This document shows, in pieces, positions 43,479 through 50,573 of a stretch of 64,000 nt of DNA (the stretch's first letter is position 1; each line of letters starts with the position of its first letter). This DNA comes from Alkalihalobacillus sp. TS-13 (lineage in GTDB: Bacteria > Bacillota > Bacilli > Bacillales > Fictibacillaceae): assembly GCF_019720915.1 (NCBI RefSeq), contig NZ_JAHKSI010000002.1, positions 1 through 64,000 on the forward strand. Reading direction: 5' to 3'. Below the pieces are notes generated by a model. That model saw only the letters and a list, made by a program, of their open reading frames with translations. It searched no databases and was not told where the DNA came from. The position numbers and the translations under genes were made by a program.

Positions 43479-44314
43479 TCCTTTTCATCCACCGGAATCT
43501 GAATCCAGGTCATATATGCATTTTCGTCCTGGATAACAGACTCATCGAGCATTGATATTTCGAGTGGGGCCCCAGCTACGCGATAGCCGTCTTGCTGAAG
43601 ACGATTTAAGACAGAGGAATAGCTAGATTTAATTGTTTCATACGGACCGCGGTGTGGATAACATGCGTACATCCCCTCATCCAAATAAGATGTCTTTAAA
43701 CCTACTTTCTTATGATGAAGCAATTCAAAGACAGCTCGATATTTCACATGCCCTTCCTTATTAAGACTATCGATCTCGACGATCGTTCCAAAATCGCCTG
43801 TAAAAAATCCATCATAATCGACTCCAGCTAAGGAGAGGTTTTCTAAGTCCTTTAAATACAATGCATCAGATTCTTCTATCAAATCGATTGGTGTATCATT
43901 GTATAGATAAGAAATTGCACGTTCCGGAAACCAACGATACATCAACGAAGGGTTAGCGCGAAGGGAAAGTCCCTCTTCGATCGTAGCGATTTTGCCTTGG
44001 ATTTTTTCAGAAACCTTCTTCAACCTCTCCATTTCTTCCTCCACTTCTCTAAGCTTTCGTTCCAAGAGCCCTTTAGTGTTCTCAGGGGTCCGCTTCTCTA
44101 TATGTTGCTGGATATCCTTAATAGAAAATCCATTTTTCTTCAGGAAGATGATTGTATCGAGTACGACAAATTGTTCAATGGTATAGTAACGATATTGGCT
44201 GTCAGGATCTGTATATTTAGGTTGGAAAATCCCGATTTCATCATAGTAACGAAGCGTAGAGGTGGAGAGCTGGAATAGTTTGGCCACCTCCCCGATGCGG
44301 AACCGATGCTTCAT
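43475..44314 (-). CDS. MerR-family regulator with GyrI-like effector domain (BmrR type)
   Basis: BmrR-type regulators bind a drug in a C-terminal GyrI-like domain and twist an overlong promoter to activate an exporter gene. Residues 1-70 are the HTH (FRIGEVAKLFQLSTSTLRYY, DEIGIFQP). A coiled coil covers about 75-120 (LLERKLREVEEEMERLKKVS). The effector domain is about 125-275, with DEGMYACYPHRGPYETIKSS. The 279-residue length matches BmrR. ATG 44314 follows AAAGGAGG. The operator at 43448-43478 and the following MATE gene suggest a self-contained resistance switch. The drug is unknown. Confidence 0.9.
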   Translation of the reverse strand: MKHRFRIGEVAKLFQLSTSTLRYYDEIGIFQPKYTDPDSQYRYYTIEQFVVLDTIIFLKKNGFSIKDIQQHIEKRTPENTKGLLERKLREVEEEMERLKKVSEKIQGKIATIEEGLSLRANPSLMYRWFPERAISYLYNDTPIDLIEESDALYLKDLENLSLAGVDYDGFFTGDFGTIVEIDSLNKEGHVKYRAVFELLHHKKVGLKTSYLDEGMYACYPHRGPYETIKSSYSSVLNRLQQDGYRVAGAPLEISMLDESVIQDENAYMTWIQIPVDEKD

Positions 44315-44801
44315 TCAAATACCTCCTTTTTTCCATCTTTTTAGAAATATAGATGCTTCCTATTTATTTTAGTGTGTTTGGATATTACCTTCTTCCAAAA
44401 TGAAATTGAGCAATATTTTTCAATCTACATATTGGTATCTTATTCCATAATTATACACTTCCAAAATTAATGCATATTTCACTTATTCCTTAATCCTAGA
44501 TATGAGCACTAAAATCCTTCTTTATCTAAGTGGGTTCTACAGTGAAAGAATGTTGAAGATCAATGGTTAAATGTAGAAAACCATAAAATCGAGGATGGAA
44601 TTAAGAGGATATCAAACGGATTAAATGGGAAAAGGCATATGTACTTTTAATTATACTTTTCCCAACCCCTTCTTGGTATAATATAATTGTTGCGAATAAC
44701 CATATTTATCAATAAATGGTTAAAATCAATCTTCATATTAAAAACGAAATTGCCTATACTCTTTAAGATCGTTGTTAAACAATCTGTCCCTAACATAAAA
44801 A

Positions 44802-44842
44802 GGTGCAAACTATTAAACATTTGCACCCTTTAATGGAAGATC
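44802..44842 (+). repeat. 3'-end hairpin repeat, copy 15
   Basis: GGTGCAAA and TTTGCACC form a perfect 8-bp stem, followed by the tail CCCTTTAATGGAAGATC. Confidence 0.7.
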
Positions 44843-44861
44843 ACTCTCGAATATCCACGCT

Positions 44862-44905
44862 GCACAGATATTCCAGAAATGCCTCCGTTTCTTGAATAAG
44901 ACATT
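44862..44905 (+). repeat. 3'-end hairpin repeat, copy 16
   Basis: A weak stem is followed by the tail GCCTCCGTTTCTTGAATAAGAC. It is 20 bases after copy 15 in the same orientation, so two copies are in tandem here. Confidence 0.55.
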
Positions 44906-45145
44906 TACTATTGAATTATCAGCTCTTTAACATGTTATTTTTCGTAAATACACAAAAAACATCTCCAGATTCATATGGAGGAAACATGATAAAATGAATA
45001 GGAGATAATTAACCATCGAAGAAGTGATTTCTTTGCCCGGCCTTTCAGGATATGGCAGTTAGTGAATCAACATAAGAAATGCATAATAATCTTAAAGGTT
45101 TACGTGAAAAAGAACTGAACTTCGGACCCTAAGGAGGAAAAACAT

Positions 45146-45862
45146 ATGTCGCATAATTATTTGGAGGATTCCAAGTCCTCGGAGACGTTTGGAATGAAAC
45201 TTCTGCTAACTTCCGCGGGCGTCAATAACTCGACTATCCACAACGAGCTGGTTGACATGCTAGGCAAACCGATCGCCGACTCCAACGCTCTGTGCATCCC
45301 TACCGCGATGTACGGACACCCCTGGGTCGGTCCCGGCGTCAAAGCCTGGCAGTTCATCAGCGGGAATTCCGAGAATCCCATGGTCGACCTGGGCTGGAAG
45401 TCTGTCGGCGTTCTTGAGCTCACAGCGCTGCCAAGCATCGACGAAGACCGTTGGGTGCCTCTTGTCCGGGAGACGGACGTCCTGCTGGTGGCGGGAGGCG
45501 ACGCCCTATACCTGTACCACTGGATGCGGCAATCCGGGCTAGCAGACCTCTTGCCATCACTGGATGCAGTCTATGTGGGAATGAGCGCTGGGAGCATGGT
45601 GATGGCCCCGAATATCGGTGAAGAATTCGTAGGCTGGCGTCCGCCCACAGGGGGAGATAAAACACTTGGTCTGGTGGATTTTGCGTTGTTTCCTCACCTA
45701 GATCACGAGATGTTACCGGACAATACCTTGGCCAATGCAGAAAAGTGGGCAGCCGGTGTCTCAGTGCCAGGGTACGCGATTGACGATCAGACGGCCATCA
45801 AAGTGACCGATGGGGCCGTTGAAGTTGTTTCCGAGGGGCAATGGAAGCTGTTCACCCCTTAA
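45146..45862 (+). CDS. Peptidase E/S51-family protein of foreign base composition
   Basis: S51 peptidases are class I glutamine-amidotransferase-like Ser hydrolases; PepE cleaves Asp-X dipeptides. The 238-residue protein has the nucleophile elbow YVGMSAGSMVMAPNIG with its Ser, and VLLVAGGDALYLYHWM upstream. ATG 45146 follows AAGGAGG at 8 bases, giving a 16-residue extension before the usual start MKLLLTSAG. The first 50 bases are AT-rich like the region, but the rest is clearly GC-rich, above anything in the accessory region. This suggests a recent transfer from a high-GC donor with a host-like RBS in front. A terminator follows at 45910. Confidence 0.88.
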   Translation: MSHNYLEDSKSSETFGMKLLLTSAGVNNSTIHNELVDMLGKPIADSNALCIPTAMYGHPWVGPGVKAWQFISGNSENPMVDLGWKSVGVLELTALPSIDEDRWVPLVRETDVLLVAGGDALYLYHWMRQSGLADLLPSLDAVYVGMSAGSMVMAPNIGEEFVGWRPPTGGDKTLGLVDFALFPHLDHEMLPDNTLANAEKWAAGVSVPGYAIDDQTAIKVTDGAVEVVSEGQWKLFTP

Positions 45863-45909
45863 CACCGAGATGGTCAGCCCATTAGCTCGCGATTTTTTGG
45901 TTGCAATGA

Positions 45910-45953
45910 AAAAAGCCTGATTTCTTCACTTAAATTGAGAAATTAGGCTTTTT
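45910..45953. terminator. Bidirectional terminator
   Basis: AAAAAGCCTGATTTCT (45910-45925) and AGAAATTAGGCTTTTT (45938-45953) form a 16-bp stem with one mismatch, flanked by A and T runs. It can serve both the peptidase gene and the convergent DinB gene. Confidence 0.8.
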
Positions 45954-46029
45954 AATATTGAATTTTCCTTAACGCTGTAAATCCACATTTTCCTGACATT
46001 ACCCCTTTTTGCTGTATTATCTCGAAACT

Positions 46030-46066
46030 GAGTCTTCAAGAATCCTCCCCGTTTGCGGAATAAGGT
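46030..46066 (+). repeat. 3'-end hairpin repeat, copy 17
   Basis: A weak arm precedes the clear tail CCCCGTTTGCGGAATAAGG. It is 18 bases past the stop of the DinB gene. No copies are seen to the right of this. Confidence 0.65.
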
Positions 46067-46083
46067 TTTGTTGTTTACTGCCC

Positions 46084-46548
46084 TTAATTTGCAGATACAA
46101 CTAGCATTCGTTTCATCGATTCAATATGGCCGACATGGATGGCTTCATGAATGACTGAAAAAGCAGCAGCTTCTGCAGCAATCGTGTATCCATGTGTATT
46201 TACAGCTAGGGGTTTGTTGAAATCTTCTGGTGACATTTCATTGACACGGGTTAACTGGTCTTTAAGAGTTGCTACAAGTTCTGATAAAAGCGGTACCTCT
46301 CCATCCCATTTCGAAGGTTTGGTACCAGGGCCGAAAAATTCATTGTACCGTAATGGGATTTGCACAGGATTGCAAGGGAGTTCGAACATAAAATATTCTG
46401 TTTCCGTGATAATATGACCGATGTGCCATCTGATTGTATTGTTGAATCCATCTGGTTGAATATCCACAACTTCTTCTGAGAGATCCTCTACTGCCTTTAC
46501 CATCCATTTTCTAATTCTATTGAATTGATCTAAAACTAATTTTGACAT
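46084..46548 (-). CDS. DinB-family protein
   Basis: The 154-residue protein has FNNTIRWHIGHIITETEYFM near residue 38 and AAFSVIHEAIHVGHIESMKR at the C-terminus, giving the three His ligands. The PGTKPSKWDGEVPLLSELVA segment is shared with DinB 37868, placing both in one subfamily. ATG 46548 follows GAGGAGCG. It is the last accessory gene before the catabolic island. Confidence 0.87.
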   Translation of the reverse strand: MSKLVLDQFNRIRKWMVKAVEDLSEEVVDIQPDGFNNTIRWHIGHIITETEYFMFELPCNPVQIPLRYNEFFGPGTKPSKWDGEVPLLSELVATLKDQLTRVNEMSPEDFNKPLAVNTHGYTIAAEAAAFSVIHEAIHVGHIESMKRMLVVSAN

Positions 46549-46640
46549 GGCTTTCGCTCCTCTATGGGATATTTACCTCAATAATGATTTCTCCCGGAAG
46601 TCGTCAATCCCTTTTAGCAAATTACCTCATATGTAAAGAA

Positions 46641-46678
46641 AACCGAGTCCCTCCTAAAAGATTAGGAACAACTCGGTT
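46641..46678 (-). terminator. Terminator of the NCS1 permease gene
   Basis: AACCGAGT (46641-46648) and ACTCGGTT (46671-46678) with an inner CCTA/TAGG pair form a stem 13 bases past the permease stop on the minus strand. Confidence 0.7.
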
Positions 46679-46690
46679 GTTTATATGAAT

Positions 46691-48094
46691 TTATGCAATG
46701 TCTTCATCTTTCGGAACGTTGTCTATATCTGTTTTCACATAATACTTTCCTTTTGAGGCGACGGCAAGGACGATCGTCAATACGAATGATAGGATTGCCG
46801 CAAAGAAGGCTGCGGTGTTTTGAAGGAAGGTTCCCATAATCCCGAATGCAGCCATCGTTCCTATAGTGCTCGCGACGATTAATGAAACGACACCGACCGG
46901 ATTCCACTTATACAGTTTTTCCTGTTCATATTCAAAGTACATTGGACCGATTCTCAAAGCACGTTTCACGACGAAGGCATCCGCAATGATTGTCGCAGCC
47001 CAGGCGAATAAGAAGACACCCTGGAAGGTAAGCATTGGTCCGAGATAGTCGAGTGCTCCTGCGAGCATTGCGATGACGGCAGCGACCGCCGTGAATACGA
47101 CCCAGAATGTACGTCCAGGTGTAAACTTAAATACATTTTCAAAAAAGTTCGATAGAGATAACGACCCGCTGTATAGATTGGTAATATTGATTCTGATCTG
47201 AGTCAAGATCGTGAACAATGCCCCGAAGATACCGATGATATGCACGAAGTATACACCTGGGTTGTCTTCCATGAAACGGACACCGAACCAGATGCCGATC
47301 AAACCCATGATAAAGAAACAGACCAGCTGTGGGATGAATCCGACAGCGAACACACCAAGTTTGAACTGTTCAGGTTTGACAAATCGCGCGTAATCCGAGA
47401 TCAATAATGCCATGATTCCTACGAGACCATTGATGATTCCGATACACGTTAGTAAAGCGGTACCGCCGACTTGTGCGCCTTCAGGCAAGTAGGACCATAC
47501 ATCACCGGCATACGTCGGCGCCATATTGGCGGCAACAATCATTCCTGCACCTAATAAGATGATGAAGATCGGCAGCGACCATTTTTGCAGCTTGTCCAAT
47601 TGTTTCATGCCGAACCAGTTGAACGGGATGACCGCCAGTCCAAAGAAAACCATCAAGATCCAGATCGGTATGACTTGTACATATTCATAGACGGCAAAGG
47701 CCATGATCGAGCCTTCGATTGCACAATACATGATGAAGTTGATTGCATAAATGAACGATGTAATCGATGCGCCAATATAGCCGAATCCACCACCTCTGGC
47801 AAGCAGGTTTACATTCATCCCGTGCTTGGCGGCGAGATAAGCGATCCCAATACCCAGAACACCTGCGATGACAGTCGCATAGATTTCAGCAATCAATGCA
47901 TTCATAGCGCCATAGGATACCGCCATCAAACTCCCCATCTGCATGAAGACCATTGCTGTCGCGACACCGAGTGCCACGTTTGTGACGCTCCACCATCCCA
48001 TTCGATAATGTTTTGGAACTTTCTCAAGTGCATAATCCTCTTTCTTCTCTTCCTTAGAATTTTGGCTTACCTGTGGATTTAATTTTTCTGCCAT
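46691..48094 (-). CDS. NCS1-family purine-cytosine/hydantoin-type permease
   Basis: NCS1 transporters are 12-helix LeuT-fold symporters for nucleobases, allantoin, hydantoins and related cyclic compounds. The 467-residue product has KVPKHYRMGWWSVTNVALGV at the N-terminus, with about twelve membrane segments, including LLARGGGFGYIGASITSFIY. It resembles the CodB-like bacterial group. ATG 48094 follows AGGAGGAG. It lies 610 bases downstream of the PxpC-like gene on the same strand, separated by an inverted repeat and a REP-like array, so it may have its own promoter. In this context a cyclic amide that the cluster degrades is a likely substrate. Confidence 0.88.
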   Translation of the reverse strand: MAEKLNPQVSQNSKEEKKEDYALEKVPKHYRMGWWSVTNVALGVATAMVFMQMGSLMAVSYGAMNALIAEIYATVIAGVLGIGIAYLAAKHGMNVNLLARGGGFGYIGASITSFIYAINFIMYCAIEGSIMAFAVYEYVQVIPIWILMVFFGLAVIPFNWFGMKQLDKLQKWSLPIFIILLGAGMIVAANMAPTYAGDVWSYLPEGAQVGGTALLTCIGIINGLVGIMALLISDYARFVKPEQFKLGVFAVGFIPQLVCFFIMGLIGIWFGVRFMEDNPGVYFVHIIGIFGALFTILTQIRINITNLYSGSLSLSNFFENVFKFTPGRTFWVVFTAVAAVIAMLAGALDYLGPMLTFQGVFLFAWAATIIADAFVVKRALRIGPMYFEYEQEKLYKWNPVGVVSLIVASTIGTMAAFGIMGTFLQNTAAFFAAILSFVLTIVLAVASKGKYYVKTDIDNVPKDEDIA

Positions 48095-48227
48095 TGCGTT
48101 TCTCCTCCTGTCGTAAAATTCCTAATATTCCGACTTTTGATTACATAGCACGGGTACAGTTGATTCTATTAGAAAAGTTCATTGAGTAAAATTGCGGCAT
48201 TTCTGCAGGTACAGCGAGTTAAATCAA

Positions 48228-48430
48228 CCATGTGGTGCGGTTAACGGACACCAGAGCCGCTATTTGTGACAAAACTCGGTGTTTCAGCATTTTAACGGAC
48301 ACCAGAGCCGTTATCTGTGAACAAAGCATCTGATTTACTATGATATTTGCGAAATAAGGTCTCTGGTGTCCGTTAGTTTTGTAAAATCATGTTGTTTGGG
48401 ACAAATAAGGTCTCCTGTGTCCGTTAACGG
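48228..48430. repeat. Four-unit REP-like element A (two forward, two reverse)
   Basis: A 25-base unit with core TAACGGACACCAGAGCCGTT occurs at 48242 and 48293 (forward). Its complement occurs at 48351 and 48402. Start-to-start distances are 51, 58 and 51. A matching element lies at 61903-62086. The full element is an imperfect palindrome, so a transcript could fold into a large hairpin. Confidence 0.8.
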
Positions 48431-48593
48431 TTAAGTTCAACTTGGTTTCAGCTATTCCTCAAGTAACCTACATGACTTAGAGGGTCACTTCCGCTTTTCT
48501 TTTGACCGCGCAAAGGTAGTGAATTTCACAGAGTATTGCACAAATTTACCATTATTTTTAATTCAAAATCTTAGGGGGCGTGGCTGTCCAAAA

Positions 48594-48692
48594 AGAAAAG
48601 TGTCAGACACCTCCAACACAACATTTTGTATCAAAATCACGATTTTTCTCAAAATGTTGTTACGTTCGGAGAGACTCAGACACTTATTGGCC
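48594..48692. repeat. Long imperfect inverted repeat after pxpC
   Basis: GTGTCAGACACCTCC near 48600 pairs with GGAGAGACTCAGACAC near 48675-48690, and inside it ACAACATTTTG pairs with CAAAATGTTGT. It lies just past the PxpC-like stop and may end the operon. It resembles a class of TGTCAGACAC-type palindromes that I recall from other Bacillus intergenic regions. Confidence 0.6.
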
Positions 48693-48703
48693 AGCTCTAC
48701 CGC

Positions 48704-49684
48704 TTATTGCAATTGTTCGACCAAGTCATTCAACTGTTTCTTTTGCTCTAAACGGAGCTGCGTTGCCTGTTGGACGGTAACAGCATGGAAACGGACAGAC
48801 GATCCTGGCCTCGCTTGGGCCAGATAGCTTAAATCCGGACTGATGACGGTACCCGCCATGACGAACCCTCCTCCTACTGTTGCGTCGTTCAACAAGAGGA
48901 TGACTTCTTCTGTATTCGGTACGAGGATCGCTCCGATCGGATAAGCGAAGTCAACCACACCTCCTGCACTGTTCCCTGACCCGAATGGGGGTTCATAGTC
49001 TTTGTACGGAATCGTTTCCCCGTCGAATCGATAGGCAACCCGGTTGGATTCAAGCTTCACCTCCCATTCGTTGTTTAAAAACTTCGTAATGCCTTCATCG
49101 CTGATTTCATTACCCGAAACACCCATTACAGCATGGACATCGACTTTGTTTGAAAAAGAGGGGATGTAAGGATTCTCCACGCTTTTCCCGACTCGATTGA
49201 AGGCACCTGGCAATGGTTCACTAATCGGAACGGCATCCCCATTTTCCAACTTCCTGCTTAAAAATCCTCCGAAATCGCCTAAGGTATAGGTCGAGCGGCT
49301 TCCTAAAATTTCAGGAACTGTGATGCCTCCGGACACACACATATACGTGAAAACACCTATCGCTTCTGTTGAATAGGAAATCGATAACGCATCGCCTTTT
49401 TTGACCTTGAAGACTTCCCACATCGCCATCTGTTTTCCATTCAGTGTCACATTTGCAGGAGCCCCGGTAACCGTAATGACCGTGCTTTTCTCGAAAACCA
49501 CAGTAGGCCCAGCCAAGGTGATTTCCAGACCGGCACTGAAAGGCGGATTACCCAATAAGAGATTGCCGATCTGAAACGACAACTTGTCCGCCGCTCCACA
49601 AGGAGGCACACCGAGATGATAATAGCCGTTCCTGCCGCCATCTTGAATTGTCGCTATGAATCCAGGCTCGATCACGTTAATCAA
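48704..49684 (-). CDS. PxpC/KipA-type subunit, first copy (biotin-dependent carboxyltransferase domain)
   Basis: The AHS2/KipA domain is found in PxpC of 5-oxoprolinase and in urea carboxylase. The 326-residue product has VIEPGFIATIQDGGRNGYYH at the start, GVPPCGAADKLSFQIGNLLL next and GSRSTYTLGDFGGFLSRKLE near residue 130. Its C-terminal third carries VVDFAYPIGAILVPNTEEVI. TTG 49684 follows the PxpB-like stop directly. With the PxpB-like partner it forms one enzyme component. The sequence is different from the second copy (55154-56143), so the two pairs probably act on different steps or substrates. Confidence 0.88.
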   Translation of the reverse strand: MINVIEPGFIATIQDGGRNGYYHLGVPPCGAADKLSFQIGNLLLGNPPFSAGLEITLAGPTVVFEKSTVITVTGAPANVTLNGKQMAMWEVFKVKKGDALSISYSTEAIGVFTYMCVSGGITVPEILGSRSTYTLGDFGGFLSRKLENGDAVPISEPLPGAFNRVGKSVENPYIPSFSNKVDVHAVMGVSGNEISDEGITKFLNNEWEVKLESNRVAYRFDGETIPYKDYEPPFGSGNSAGGVVDFAYPIGAILVPNTEEVILLLNDATVGGGFVMAGTVISPDLSYLAQARPGSSVRFHAVTVQQATQLRLEQKKQLNDLVEQLQ

Positions 49685-50569
49685 TTAAAAGTCCTCCATT
49701 AACTCGGAAAGGTACTTCTCTTCCTTCCGGATATATTCCTCAGCTGAAAAGTGGACATCTTTCATTTTATAGCGGTATGTGCCATCTTCTACTTCTTTTG
49801 TAATGGAACGGTATTCGCTTTCATCAATCGTCCGGTACTTCCACAGGTCGCCTGGACTCGCGAGGAAGATCGAATCCTTGAATGCCTCTAATCGCTGTTG
49901 GTGCTCATAAACCGGTACCGCTGACATCCCGATCAACTGGTAGCTTCCCGGAGATTGCGTCGGATAGATCACCGAAAACGCACCGCCGATTCCGATCGCA
50001 AGCTTTGGTGTTTGCGTTCTTGGACTCGTGTATTTGGGTGCACGGATGATTTCTTCTCGCGGTATGCCGAGCGGGTATGTCCATGCTGTGCCGGGCGTGA
50101 ATCCGAGCATCGTGATCAGATGCGGGACTTTGGAATGCGCATCGATGAACCGGTCTTTATCCTTGAATCCGTTCAGCTTCATCACGAAATCGAAGTTCGA
50201 CTCGGTAATCTCTTTATTCCGTTCGTTGAAACGGATCGAGTACTCTTTGGTGACCGGATCATCATACCAGATCGGGATCTCGACGATCTTGCATTTCATG
50301 TTCAACTCTGATTCATCGCTTTTCGTGATATCGATTTCCTTCAAATAGTCTAATAAGCTGAATGGCGACAACACCTCGGGATCATATCGGACAAGATAAG
50401 AGGCATTTGCGGGATAGATTTCGATGATCCCCGGAATGTTCCGCCGACGTAATTCATTGGTGATCGCGATCGCTTTGAAGTTGCTTTCTGCGCTCATGTC
50501 ATTTGTAATCTGGGCGAAGATATACTCGTCTCCGCAAAAATCGAACCGTGTCTCCGGTAATGAAAGCAT
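49685..50569 (-). CDS. PxpB/KipI-type subunit, first copy (AHS1 domain)
   Basis: The AHS1/KipI domain is the partner of AHS2 in 5-oxoprolinase PxpB and in urea carboxylase; KipI of B. subtilis also inhibits KinA. The 294-residue product has FCGDEYIFAQITNDMSAESN at the start, MLGFTPGTAWTYPLGIPREE in the centre and GIGGAFSVIYPTQSPGSYQL, the family signature. ATG 50569 follows AGGGAGAG. It lies four bases past the stop of the sigma-54 activator gene and touches the pxpC-like start, so the three form one operon. Confidence 0.88.
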   Translation of the reverse strand: MLSLPETRFDFCGDEYIFAQITNDMSAESNFKAIAITNELRRRNIPGIIEIYPANASYLVRYDPEVLSPFSLLDYLKEIDITKSDESELNMKCKIVEIPIWYDDPVTKEYSIRFNERNKEITESNFDFVMKLNGFKDKDRFIDAHSKVPHLITMLGFTPGTAWTYPLGIPREEIIRAPKYTSPRTQTPKLAIGIGGAFSVIYPTQSPGSYQLIGMSAVPVYEHQQRLEAFKDSIFLASPGDLWKYRTIDESEYRSITKEVEDGTYRYKMKDVHFSAEEYIRKEEKYLSELMEDF

Positions 50570-50573
50570 GCCC

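Larger units (their letters stand above)
44315..45145. other. Gene-poor gap with two repeat copies and decayed frames
   Basis: Apart from two hairpin repeats, this 830-base stretch has a short plus-strand frame at 44555-44650 (EDQWLNVENHKIEDGIKRIS) that looks like a coding relic but is unrecognised. The MerR promoter should lie at the left edge, and the 40 bases before 45146 hold the RBS of the peptidase gene. Confidence 0.45.

Noticed and set aside
45420-45665. Antisense frame inside the peptidase E gene
   Set aside because: Long opposite-strand frames are expected in GC-rich coding sequence; no RBS or similarity supports it.
3359-46066. Hairpin repeats as integron attC sites
   Set aside because: Placement at gene 3' ends is similar, but the tails lack the GTTRRRY/RYYYAAC core pairs and no tyrosine integrase is in the window. 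Kept only as an analogy.
48095-48230. Sigma-54 promoter before the NCS1 permease
   Set aside because: No TGGCA-N-TTGCA pair is present on the minus strand in this leader, unlike the two clear sites at 57.1 and 60.1 kb.
48228-48430. Four-unit element as a CRISPR array
   Set aside because: Units are in two orientations, spacing is not uniform across the centre, there are only four units and no cas genes are near.
49685-50569. KipI-like gene as a KinA inhibitor only
   Set aside because: The neighbouring KipA, PxpA, biotin carrier and carboxylase genes favour an enzyme subunit. A regulatory role is kept as an alternative in the findings.
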